From positions 186,001 through 250,000 of the forward strand of contig NZ_JAATOM010000007.1 in assembly GCF_019207085.1 (NCBI RefSeq): DNA of 64,000 nucleotides, given 5' to 3'. Positions within the stretch are counted from its first letter, which is position 1. Each line of letters begins with the position of its first letter. This stretch comes from Variovorax sp. dw_308. GTDB lineage: Bacteria > Pseudomonadota > Gammaproteobacteria > Burkholderiales > Burkholderiaceae_C. Below, piece by piece: positions 27,270-35,511 of this stretch. A program made the position numbers and the translations under genes. Below the pieces are notes generated by a model. The model searched no databases. It was not told where the DNA came from and saw nothing but the letters and a program-made list of their open reading frames with translations.

Positions 27270-29684
27270 TCAGCGAAACCAGTCGAGTATCCGATTGCGC
27301 TCCTCGGGGTGTGCAGGCGTTTCAGCGGGCGCAGGCGCGACCGTCACAGGCACCGGCGAACTCGGCCCGCCAACCTGCTGTTCCGCCGGCGGCGTAGGCG
27401 TCGCCGCGTCGAGGCCCAGGCTCGCCACGCCATGTCCCGGCGTGAAGTCGTCGAAGTACCAGTTGCCGTCGACATTGGCCACGCCTTCGGGCGCCGTCAG
27501 CGCAGCGACCGGCACGCCCTTCAGCGCCGTCTCCATGTAGCCGGTCCACATCGGCAGGCTCAGGCTGCCGCCGGTCTCGCCGCGCACGCCGAGCTGGCGC
27601 GGCGTGTCGTAGCCGACCCATGCGATGCCGACCATCGTCGGCTGGAAGCCCGCGAACCAGGTGTCGATGGAATCATTGGTGGTGCCGGTCTTGCCGAACA
27701 GGTCGTCGCGCTTCAGCGTCTGCCAGGCCTTGAAGGCGGTGCCGTGCTTCACCACGCTGTTGAGCAGGGTGCGCATCACGAAGGCGTTGCGCTCGGAAAT
27801 CGCGCGCATGCTTTCATCGAGCACTGGCGCCTTGTTCTCGAACTCGACCTTGCCCTTGAAGTCGGTCACGCGCGTCACGAGGTAGGGGCTCACGCGATAG
27901 CCGCCATTGGCGAACACCGAGTAGGCCGTGGCCATCTGCATCGGCGTGACCGAGCCGGCGCCGAGGCCCATCGGCAGCACCGCCGGATGCTTGTCGCGGT
28001 CGAACCCGAAGCGCGTGATCCAGTCCTGCGCGTACTGCGTGCCGATCGCCTGCAGCACGCGCAAGGTGACCATGTTCACCGACTTCTCGAGCGCATGCTG
28101 GATCGTCATCGGGCCGGCGTAGGTGCCTTCGAAGTTCTTCGGCTCCCAGGGCGCGCCGCCAGTCGCGCTGCTGTCGAAGACCAGTGGCGCATCGTTGACC
28201 ACGGTGGCTGGCGAGAAGCCCTTCTCCAGTGCAGCCGAGTAGATGAAGGGCTTGAAGGTCGAACCCGGCTGGCGCCAGGCCTGCGTCACGTGGTTGAACT
28301 TGCTCCTGTCGTAGTCGAAGCCGCCGACCAGTGCCTTGATCGCCCCGTCGCGCGGGTCGACGGCGACGAAGGCGGCCTCGACTTCGGGCAGTTGCGTGAT
28401 CTCCCATGTGTTCTTTGGTGTCTTCGTCACGCGAATGACCGAACCGCGTCGGATCCTCAGGTTGTCCGGCGCCTTGGCGGCGAGGCTGGCCAGCATCGGC
28501 CGCAAGCCCTCGCCGGCGATCTGGAAGGAGTCGCCGTTGGCACGCACCGCCACGACTTCCTTCGGGCTCGCCGACAGCACCACCGCCGCCATCACATCGC
28601 CGTTGTCGGGGTGATCGGCCAGCACGCTGTCCACCGCATCGTCGAGCGCGGATTGCTCCTCCGGCAGGTCGACCGACTGCTCCGGCCCCCGGTACGGCTG
28701 GCGCCGCTCGTAGTCCATGACGCCGCGGCGCAGCGACCTGTACGCGGCCGCCTGGTCCGCCGCCACGAGCGTCGTGTAGACCTTCAGGCCGCGCGTGTAG
28801 ACGCTGTCGCCGTACTGCGCCAGCATCTCGCGTCGCACGGACTCGGCCACGTATTCCGCATGCAGGCGCGAAGGGTCGGCCGCGTCGCGCAGGTGCAGTT
28901 CCTCGTTGCGCGCGGCGGTGGCCTGCTCCGCGGTGATGGCGCCGGTTTCCTCCATGCGGCCGATCACATGCAGCTGGCGCGTGCGAGCGCGCCGCGGGTT
29001 GACCAGCGGGTTGTTGGTGCCCGGCGCCTTCGGCAGGCCGGCCAGCATCGCGGCCTCCGCCGTCGTGATGTTCTTGAGCGGCTTGCCGAAGTAGCTTTCC
29101 GATGCGGCGGCAAATCCATAGGAGCGATTGCCGAGGTAGATCTGGTTCAGGTAGATCTCGAGGATCTGGTCCTTGCTGAGCGTGCTCTCCAGCTTGTACG
29201 CGAGCAGCGCTTCGTAGGCCTTGCGCGTCAGCGTCTTCTCGGAACTCAGGTACACGTTGCGCGCGACCTGCTGGGTGATGGTCGACGCGCCCTGTCGGCT
29301 GGATCCATGCAGGACGTTCGTGACGGCGGCACGCGCCAACCCGGCGTAGTCGATGCCGCCATGCGCGTAGAAGCGCGCATCCTCTACCGCGATCACCGCA
29401 TCCTTCAACACCTTCGGCACCTCGCCGATGGGCACCAGGTCGCGGCGCTCCTCGCCGAACTCGCCGATGAGCACCTCGTCGCTCGAATACACGCGCAAGG
29501 GCAGCTTGGGCCGGTAGTCGGCCAGTGCCGACACGTCGGGCAGCTTCGGCGTGATCACCACCACCGCCACGCCCACCGCGCCAAGCACCAGCAGCGCGCC
29601 GGCAACCACCGCGCCGCCGCCCCATAGGACCACACGCTTCAGCCTGGGAGAACCATTCAACATCGGGGACTTGCGCTTTCTCAT
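27270..29684 (-). CDS. mrcA: Penicillin-binding protein 1A (bifunctional transglycosylase/transpeptidase)
   Basis: 804 residues: one N-terminal membrane anchor (near 18-45), a GT51 glycosyltransferase domain with EDARFYAHGGID and QGASTITQQVARN, an insert, and a transpeptidase domain with SxxK in PGSTFKPF, SxN in EKSVNMV and KTG in FGKTGTTND. It polymerises and crosslinks peptidoglycan at the outer face of the inner membrane. A Pro/Ala-rich tail ends in HPEERNRILDWFR. I start at 29684; the ribosome site is weak. creD ends 7 bases upstream, so both are probably one operon. Confidence 0.93.
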   Translation of the reverse strand: MRKRKSPMLNGSPRLKRVVLWGGGAVVAGALLVLGAVGVAVVVITPKLPDVSALADYRPKLPLRVYSSDEVLIGEFGEERRDLVPIGEVPKVLKDAVIAVEDARFYAHGGIDYAGLARAAVTNVLHGSSRQGASTITQQVARNVYLSSEKTLTRKAYEALLAYKLESTLSKDQILEIYLNQIYLGNRSYGFAAASESYFGKPLKNITTAEAAMLAGLPKAPGTNNPLVNPRRARTRQLHVIGRMEETGAITAEQATAARNEELHLRDAADPSRLHAEYVAESVRREMLAQYGDSVYTRGLKVYTTLVAADQAAAYRSLRRGVMDYERRQPYRGPEQSVDLPEEQSALDDAVDSVLADHPDNGDVMAAVVLSASPKEVVAVRANGDSFQIAGEGLRPMLASLAAKAPDNLRIRRGSVIRVTKTPKNTWEITQLPEVEAAFVAVDPRDGAIKALVGGFDYDRSKFNHVTQAWRQPGSTFKPFIYSAALEKGFSPATVVNDAPLVFDSSATGGAPWEPKNFEGTYAGPMTIQHALEKSVNMVTLRVLQAIGTQYAQDWITRFGFDRDKHPAVLPMGLGAGSVTPMQMATAYSVFANGGYRVSPYLVTRVTDFKGKVEFENKAPVLDESMRAISERNAFVMRTLLNSVVKHGTAFKAWQTLKRDDLFGKTGTTNDSIDTWFAGFQPTMVGIAWVGYDTPRQLGVRGETGGSLSLPMWTGYMETALKGVPVAALTAPEGVANVDGNWYFDDFTPGHGVASLGLDAATPTPPAEQQVGGPSSPVPVTVAPAPAETPAHPEERNRILDWFR

Positions 29685-29691
29685 CAATCAA

Positions 29692-31113
29692 TCAATTCGC
29701 CGAGGACGACGACGGCACGGGGCCTGCCGCATTCGCGGCGCCGGCCGACAAGGCATACCAGTCGACCTTGCGGGTTGCCAGCATCAACACGGCCAGCAGG
29801 CCGAAGACCAGCAGCGCGCCCAGCAGCAACGCATTGCTCTCCGATGCCAGCAGGCCATAGAGCGCGCCATACAACACCGCCACGTACGCGCCGAAAGACA
29901 TGCCGCGCCGCCAGCCGCCCAGCACCGCGCTGAAGTACGCGGCCAGCAGCAGCACGCTGGCACTCGCGGCCCCAGCATAGGCCATTCCGAACGCGAGCTT
30001 CTCCGACAGCGCCAGCAACATCAGGAAGAACAGTGCGATCGACAAACCCACCAGGCCGTACTGCACTGGATGCATGCGCAACTTGCGGAAGAGTTCGAAC
30101 ATGAAGGCCGCCATGATCACCAGGCCGATGAACAGCACGCCGTATTTTCCCGCACGCGTGGACATCGAGTACACGTTGACCGGTTGCGCCAGCGATACGT
30201 CGAACGATTGCAGGAATGCCGGGTCCTTGCCCTTGCGTGCCACCACGCCGCTCAGCAGTTGTTCGCGCGCGGTCGTCACGAGCGATGACACGCGCCAGCG
30301 CGCCTCGAAGCCCTGCGCCGTGATGCTGCGCTCCGATGCCAGGAAGCGCCCGACAAAGCTCGGATGCGCCCAAGGCGAAACGAGATGCGCCGTCGTCTCC
30401 CCGCCAAGCGGGACCATCGACAAGGTCTCCTGCCCGACCAGCGCGAGCTTCAGTTCGAAGGGCAAGGGCTTGCCCGCCTTCCACGTCGCCAGCGCCTCGC
30501 CCGACAACGGCGCGTGAATCCCGCCGCCCAGCAAGCCATCGTCCGCGAGGCCGGGCACGCGCTGCGCGAAATGCAGCGACTCGCCCTGCACCCCCAGCGC
30601 GGGAGAGCCGTCGAGCCCGCGCAGATCGCTGACCTTGAACGCGATGTACGGCGTCCGGGTCTCGATCTGCGAATCGGTCTCGCTGTGCGGAACACTGGCC
30701 ACGTCGAAGCCCGCGAAGCCGCCGTCCAGCGTTGCCTTGAGCGAGTAGAACGGCACCTTGAAGATGCCGCGATAGCGCTCTTGCGGCAGCAGGCTGCCCT
30801 CGAGGTGTTGCCGCTCGGGGAACACGATGTGCACTGCCTCCTTGCTGCGCTGCAGGTTGCGCAGGACGTTGCCTTCGGCATTGCGCTGCACCTCCGTCCA
30901 TCGCTCCACATACGGCACCACGAGCAAGGGGCCGATCAGCTGCTGACTGTCCGTGTAGGTGCGGGCCAGCTCCTGCGCGGCCTCCCGCTGGCTCTGCCCG
31001 CGCTCGTGGTTCAACGCGTCGATCTGCGCGAGCGGAATGCACAGCAGCAGCGTGAGCAACAGCAGACCGGCGAGCTTGACCAGCATGGAATTCCTGAGCG
31101 CCTGGAAATTCAT
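29692..31113 (-). CDS. creD: Cell envelope integrity / inner membrane protein CreD
   Basis: 473 residues. An N-terminal membrane helix (LAGLLLLTLLLCIPLAQI), a periplasmic domain with RGQSQREAAQELARTY and PVNVYSMSTRAGKYGVLFIGLVIMAAF, then five or so C-terminal membrane segments, all typical of CreD. The family is a known target of CreBC and affects beta-lactam or envelope-stress responses. A perfect Cre tag lies 78 bases upstream. It is followed directly by the PBP1a gene. creBC are about 9-10 kb away, not adjacent. Confidence 0.92.
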   Translation of the reverse strand: MNFQALRNSMLVKLAGLLLLTLLLCIPLAQIDALNHERGQSQREAAQELARTYTDSQQLIGPLLVVPYVERWTEVQRNAEGNVLRNLQRSKEAVHIVFPERQHLEGSLLPQERYRGIFKVPFYSLKATLDGGFAGFDVASVPHSETDSQIETRTPYIAFKVSDLRGLDGSPALGVQGESLHFAQRVPGLADDGLLGGGIHAPLSGEALATWKAGKPLPFELKLALVGQETLSMVPLGGETTAHLVSPWAHPSFVGRFLASERSITAQGFEARWRVSSLVTTAREQLLSGVVARKGKDPAFLQSFDVSLAQPVNVYSMSTRAGKYGVLFIGLVIMAAFMFELFRKLRMHPVQYGLVGLSIALFFLMLLALSEKLAFGMAYAGAASASVLLLAAYFSAVLGGWRRGMSFGAYVAVLYGALYGLLASESNALLLGALLVFGLLAVLMLATRKVDWYALSAGAANAAGPVPSSSSAN

Positions 31114-31190
31114 GGGGTACCTCCTCGATTTCGAAGCCGCGATGCTCGCCGCGCCGTCCGAAGCGGGTGTGAAGCCCTGTGCCGCCGGAC

Positions 31191-31206
31191 TTCACACAGG
31201 CTTCAC
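31191..31206 (+). promoter_or_regulatory. Cre tag (CreB binding site)
   Basis: TTCACACAGGCTTCAC is an exact TTCAC-N6-TTCAC, the CreB direct-repeat site known from enterobacteria. It lies in the 190-base gap between divergent creD and the VIT/VWA gene, oriented toward the latter and about 98 bases before its start. A single extra TTCAC in the other orientation occurs about 20 bases to the left. Confidence 0.8.
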
Positions 31207-31303
31207 ATTCGCGCTTCTTCATTCCCACGGCCTTCCAACTGGCTTCGCCTGCGCTCGCGACATTGAGGTCCGTGCAAGTTCGCACGACCGAGGAAACACA
31301 ACA

Positions 31304-33370
31304 ATGACGCTAGCCGCCTCTCCCCGTCACAGCCCCTGGCTCTGGTTCGCCACCGTGAGCGTTGCCACGACCTGCTTCGTGCTGCTGAGCACGCGCCCCG
31401 CCGCCGCGCAGGAGGCGCCGGGGCCGCGCCTGAAGACCGAGAGCCCGTACTTCTTCGTGAAGAGCGATTCGCCCGACACCGACCGGCTGCCGCTCAAGGC
31501 CACCGAGGTCAACGTGCATGTGTCCGGCGTGATCGCCGACGTGACGGTGACGCAGACCTATCGCAACGAAGGCCAGCGCCCGATCGAGGCGCGCTACGTC
31601 TTCCCGGGCTCCACCAGGGCGGCGGTGAGCGGTCTCAGCGTGCGCCTGGGCGACCGCCTCATCACCGCGCAGATCCGCGAGAAGCAGCAGGCGCAGATCG
31701 AATACAACACCGCCAAGGCCGAAGGCAAGACCGCCGCGTTGCTGGAGCAGCACCTGCCCAACGTGTTCCAGATGAACGTCGCCAACATCCTGCCGGGCGA
31801 TGACGTGAAAGTGGAACTGCACTACACCGAGTTGCTGGTGCCGAACGCGGGCACCTACCAGTTCGTGTTCCCGACCGTGGTGGGTCCGCGCTATCACAGC
31901 CCGCTGGCCGATCCGGCCGCGACGAAGTGGGTGGCGCAGCCGACGCTGCGCGCCGGCGTGGCGCCCAACACCATGTTCAAGCTCAAGGTCACGATCGATA
32001 CGCCGATGGGCATCAAGGAGATCCGCTCGGCCACCCACGCGATCGACGTGAAGAAAAACGATGAAGACAAGCATGCCGACGTGGCACTGACTGCCAGCAA
32101 CGAGCCCGCCAACAACCGCGACTTCGTCCTCGACTACCGCCTGGCCGGCGAGAAGATCGAATCCGGCCTGATGCTCTTCAAGGGCCAGGACGAGAACTTC
32201 TTCCTCGCGATGATCGAGCCGCCCAAGTCGGTGGCCGCCAGCGCGATCTCGCCGCGCGACTACATCTTCGTGGTCGACATCTCCGGCTCGATGCACGGCT
32301 TTCCGCTGGACACCGCCAAGACCATGCTGGAGCGTCTGATCGGCGGCCTGCGCCCGAGCGACACCTTCAACGTGCTGCTGTTCTCCGGCAGCAGCCGGAT
32401 GCTCTCGCCCAAGTCGGTGCCGGCCACGCGCGCCAACATCGAGCAGGCACTGGCCACCATCAACCAGTACCAGGGCAGCGGCAGCACCGAGCTGGTCCCG
32501 GCGCTCAGGCGCGCCTATGCCGAACCCAAGCCCGACAACGTCTCGCGCTCGATCGTCGTGGTGACGGACGGCTATGTGGACGTGGAGCGCGAGGCCTTCG
32601 AACTGGTGCGCAAGAACCTCGGCAAGGCCAACCTGTTCTCCTTCGGCATCGGCAGTTCGGTGAATCGCCACCTGATGGAAGGCCTGGCGCGCGCCGGCAT
32701 GGGCGAGCCGTTCGTCATCACCGACCCGGTCCAGGCGCCCGAGCAGGCCGCACGCTTCAAGCGCATGGTCGAGTCGCCAGTACTCACGCATGTGAAAGCC
32801 ACCTTCGGCGGTCTCGACGTGTACGACGTGGAACCGAGCGCACTGCCCGATGTGCTCGGCGAGCGTCCGGTGATCGTCTTCGGCAAATGGCGCGGCGAAG
32901 CCAGGGGCCGCGTCATCATCGAAGGCCAGGCCGCCAGCGGCCCGTATCGCCAGGAGGTGGCCATTGATGCGGGCACCCGCCAGGACACAGCCGCGCTGCG
33001 CACGCTGTGGGCGCGCCATCGCATTGCCGCACTGAGCGACCAGGAGTCGATCGAGCCCACGGACGTGATTGCCAAGCGCATCACCGACCTGGGCCTGCGC
33101 TACAGCCTGCTCACGCAGTACACCAGTTTCATCGCCGTCGACAAGGTGGTGCGCAACCCGGCGCCGCAGGATGCGGCGAGCGTCGACCAGCCGCAGCCGC
33201 TGCCCAAGGGCGTCAGCGAACTGGCGGTGGGCGGCGCGCCGACGCTGGGCGCCGAAGTGCCCAGCACGCCGGAGCCCGAACTGCTCGGCGCCGTGGCGGT
33301 GGTGCTGTCGATGCTGGCCATGCTGCGCCGCCGTGCGCGGCGCCAGGATGCACGTCGGCTGACGCATTGA
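31304..33370 (+). CDS. VIT and VWA domain protein with PEP-CTERM-like sorting tail
   Basis: 688 residues. Signal peptide ending near RPAAAQEA, a VIT domain (about 60-190; TEVNVHVSGVIADVTVTQTYRN, YVFPGSTRAAVSG), a von Willebrand A domain with MIDAS DISGS near residue 327 and TDGYVDVER, then a C-terminal domain. The end reads STPEPELLGAVAVVLSMLAML followed by arginines, i.e. a PEP-like motif, one membrane helix and a basic cluster, as in exosortase substrates. An exosortase gene begins 13 bases later, so it is the likely single client. A Cre tag lies upstream. Surface or envelope role inferred. Confidence 0.88.
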   Translation: MTLAASPRHSPWLWFATVSVATTCFVLLSTRPAAAQEAPGPRLKTESPYFFVKSDSPDTDRLPLKATEVNVHVSGVIADVTVTQTYRNEGQRPIEARYVFPGSTRAAVSGLSVRLGDRLITAQIREKQQAQIEYNTAKAEGKTAALLEQHLPNVFQMNVANILPGDDVKVELHYTELLVPNAGTYQFVFPTVVGPRYHSPLADPAATKWVAQPTLRAGVAPNTMFKLKVTIDTPMGIKEIRSATHAIDVKKNDEDKHADVALTASNEPANNRDFVLDYRLAGEKIESGLMLFKGQDENFFLAMIEPPKSVAASAISPRDYIFVVDISGSMHGFPLDTAKTMLERLIGGLRPSDTFNVLLFSGSSRMLSPKSVPATRANIEQALATINQYQGSGSTELVPALRRAYAEPKPDNVSRSIVVVTDGYVDVEREAFELVRKNLGKANLFSFGIGSSVNRHLMEGLARAGMGEPFVITDPVQAPEQAARFKRMVESPVLTHVKATFGGLDVYDVEPSALPDVLGERPVIVFGKWRGEARGRVIIEGQAASGPYRQEVAIDAGTRQDTAALRTLWARHRIAALSDQESIEPTDVIAKRITDLGLRYSLLTQYTSFIAVDKVVRNPAPQDAASVDQPQPLPKGVSELAVGGAPTLGAEVPSTPEPELLGAVAVVLSMLAMLRRRARRQDARRLTH

Positions 33371-33383
33371 GGGGATTTGCAAG

Positions 33384-34277
33384 ATGTCACTCGCATCCCT
33401 CGCCCGGACCCATCCCCGCGTCGTGGACTGGAGCATCCGCCTCGACCGCGCACCCGCCGCGGGCTGGCTCGCGTTGCAAGCGGCGGCTCTGGCGCCGACC
33501 TGGCTCTGGATGGCCGCCCGCCTGCGCGACGGTTCCGACGATCCGCTGGGGCTGCTGGCCCTCGGCGCACTGGCGGTGCTGGCATGGCACACGCGGCGCG
33601 ACCTGCGCGCCTCGCCGCGCCTCGGCTGGCTTGCGCTGGCGATGCTCGGCACGATCGCGGCCACGCTGCTGCGGCCATGGCTGCCGCCGCTGGTCTCGGG
33701 CCTGCTGGCGGTGCTGGCGCTGGCATGCGGGCTCTCAGCCTTCCTGCCGCGCCGCGTGGCCCTGCTGCCCGTGGCGGGCCTGGCCGTGCTCGCGTTGCCG
33801 CTGTTGTCCTCCCTGCAGTTCTATGCGGGCTATCCATTGCGCGTGATCACGGCCGAAGCCAGCCGCTGGCTGCTCGCGCCGGCCTTCAGCGTGATGCGCG
33901 AAGGCAGCACCTTGTTCGTCGACGGCCGCATGGTCATCGTCGATGCGCCCTGCTCCGGCGTGCAGATGGTGTGGCTCGGCTACTTCAGCGCCTGCACGGT
34001 CGCCTTGTGGGCCGGTCGCAGCGACCGCGACTTTCTCGCGCGCCTGCCCGTGGTGAGCCTGTTCGTGATGGCGGGCAACATCGTGCGCAATGCAGTGCTC
34101 GTGGCCTGCGAAGGCGCCGGTCGGCCGCTCGCGCCGTGGGCGCACGAGACGCTGGGCTTGATCGTGCTCTCGATCGTCTGCGGCGGCATCGCATGGGCCG
34201 TGTCGTCGCGCCGCATGCGCGCCGCCGCGCAACCCTTCCCCTTTCACGGAGGCCGCCATGTCGATGCAGTTGCTTGA
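33384..34277 (+). CDS. Exosortase (dedicated, single-target type)
   Basis: 297 residues with about eight membrane helices. The catalytic set of exosortases is present: Cys190 in DAPCSGVQM, Arg235 in NIVRNAV and His254 in AHETLG. Exosortases cleave and process PEP-CTERM tails. The N-terminal third diverges from XrtA, and no polysaccharide cluster is nearby, so this looks like one of the small dedicated families (XrtN/P/Q type; exact class not certain). The neighbours are the VIT/VWA target and an EpsI-like protein whose start overlaps the end of this gene. Confidence 0.87.
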   Translation: MSLASLARTHPRVVDWSIRLDRAPAAGWLALQAAALAPTWLWMAARLRDGSDDPLGLLALGALAVLAWHTRRDLRASPRLGWLALAMLGTIAATLLRPWLPPLVSGLLAVLALACGLSAFLPRRVALLPVAGLAVLALPLLSSLQFYAGYPLRVITAEASRWLLAPAFSVMREGSTLFVDGRMVIVDAPCSGVQMVWLGYFSACTVALWAGRSDRDFLARLPVVSLFVMAGNIVRNAVLVACEGAGRPLAPWAHETLGLIVLSIVCGGIAWAVSSRRMRAAAQPFPFHGGRHVDAVA

Positions 34278-34839
34278 TCGCTTGCTGTTCGCCAACCATT
34301 TCATGCAGCGCATTGCGCACAAGGCGGCCTTCGCGGCGGCCATGGTGCTGTGCATCGCCTGGTGCGCCGCCACGGCGGTGCACGCACCGGCGGCCCCCGC
34401 TGTCGCGCAGCCGGCCACATCCACGGCGTGGCCCGACACCTGGGACGGCGCACGCCTGCGTCCCCTGGCGCTCAGCGAGGTGGAGCAGCGCTTTGCCGAA
34501 CACTTCCCGGGCGACATCGCCCGTATGACCGACGGCGCGCAAACCCTTGTGCTGCGCGAAGTGCGTACACCCACGCGCATGCTGCATCCGGCAGCCGACT
34601 GCTATCGCGCGCTCGGCTATCGCATCGACGAGGCGCGGCTGGAACGCGACCCACGCGAGCGGCTGTGGCGCTGCTTCCTCGCGGACAGGCCCGGCACGCC
34701 CAGGTTGCGCGTGTGCGAACGCATCGTCGACGCGGCAGGCGCCGCCTTCACCGACACGTCGGCCTGGTACTGGGCGGCGGCCAGCGGCAAGTCCACGGGG
34801 CCATGGCAGGCCATCACGACGGCACGGGTGGTCGAATGA
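34258..34839 (+). CDS. Exosortase-associated EpsI-like protein
   Basis: 193 residues with one N-terminal membrane segment (near 24-42) and a periplasmic domain. The stretch MLHPAADCYRALGYRI with a Cys in an HP-x3-CY context resembles the EpsI family that accompanies many exosortases. Its function is not established. A GGAGG site precedes the start, which overlaps the exosortase gene by 20 bases, so the three genes form one unit. Confidence 0.72.
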   Translation: MSMQLLDRLLFANHFMQRIAHKAAFAAAMVLCIAWCAATAVHAPAAPAVAQPATSTAWPDTWDGARLRPLALSEVEQRFAEHFPGDIARMTDGAQTLVLREVRTPTRMLHPAADCYRALGYRIDEARLERDPRERLWRCFLADRPGTPRLRVCERIVDAAGAAFTDTSAWYWAAASGKSTGPWQAITTARVVE

Positions 34840-34856
34840 AACATGCACTTCTTGCC

Positions 34857-34878
34857 CCCTCTCCCTCTGGGGAGAGGG
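34857..34878. repeat. REP-like palindrome
   Basis: CCCTCTCCCTCTGGGGAGAGGG is a hairpin of the same type as the paired elements at 40186-40291, and is followed by the same GTTGGG-TGAGGG tail. It sits just after the EpsI-like gene. Confidence 0.65.
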
Positions 34879-35020
34879 TTGGGATGAGGGCTCCGTGCCA
34901 TTGATCATTCAGGGCGATGGACAGGCCCGATGCCCTCGCCCCGCCCCCTTGCTGCAAAGGCCCAACTGGCGACGCCCTGGGCGGGGCCGATTTTCGGCAT
35001 ATAATCATCGGCTCGGAAAC
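34879..35020 (+). promoter_or_regulatory. Region upstream of tRNA-Gly with a TATAAT -10 box
   Basis: A perfect TATAAT lies at 35000-35005, 16 bases before the tRNA, followed by a GC-rich discriminator. The -35 (around 34977-34982, CTGGGC) is poor. This is the likely tRNA promoter; the rest of the region holds nothing recognised. Confidence 0.65.
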
Positions 35021-35096
35021 GCGGGAATAGCTCAGTTGGTAGAGCGCAACCTTGCCAAGGTTGAGGTCGAGAGTTCGAGACTCTTTTCCCGCTCCA
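35021..35096 (+). tRNA. glyV: tRNA-Gly (anticodon GCC)
   Basis: 76 bases with encoded CCA. The acceptor stem GCGGGAA pairs with TTCCCGC (35086-35092); the D-loop holds AGCTCAGTTGGTAGAGC, the anticodon GCC is at 35054-35056 and the T-arm has the TTCGA loop. A U discriminator base precedes CCA, as normal for glycine tRNA. Confidence 0.96.
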
Positions 35097-35105
35097 GTTT
35101 TCTTT

Positions 35106-35128
35106 ATCGCAGTCCACCGGACTGCGAT
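35106..35128. terminator. Hairpin after tRNA-Gly
   Basis: ATCGCAGTCC and GGACTGCGAT form a perfect 10-base stem with a 3-base loop, beginning 9 bases after the tRNA. The downstream sequence (TTCATTTGTG) is only moderately T-rich. Confidence 0.65.
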
Positions 35129-35511
35129 TTCATTTGTGCATTGCACTTCGCACCGCCTGAACTCGCTCGGGCCGCTGCCGGAACACCTGGCTCGCGTGCG
35201 ACAAGATCCCAAAGCCTGACGACAACGCCTGTCGATCATCGCGCGATGCGCTTTCACAGGGGCCCGCCCCCCCTGCATGCCGGTGCAGTGTTTCTCGCTT
35301 GGCAGCACTTGATAAGGCCCATGGATTTGTCGTTCCGGCCAGGCGCAAGCCACCGTGATACCCGAAGGTATCGCGAGGACTTGCAACAACACCAAGGCGG
35401 CAAGGACGCGGTTCATCGACCCTCCGGATCGGCTGGACGGCTATGGTGCCGTCGCGCCGCTGTGGCAAGCTCGCATGCCGCAACTCAACGACTTCGACGA
35501 GACTGCACCCC
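35129..35511. other. Region between tRNA terminator and the GT51 gene
   Basis: No confident gene. On the minus strand an open frame starts at 35416 behind a GGAGGG site and opens with a signal-like MNRVLAALVLLQVLAI..., but its codon use is poor and it reads on through the tRNA. It may be a remnant. Otherwise nothing recognised. Confidence 0.35.

Noticed and set aside
31310..33664. Open frame of 784 codons on the minus strand opposite the VIT/VWA gene
   Set aside because: No start context and unlike any protein family; the plus-strand VIT and VWA domains are clear.
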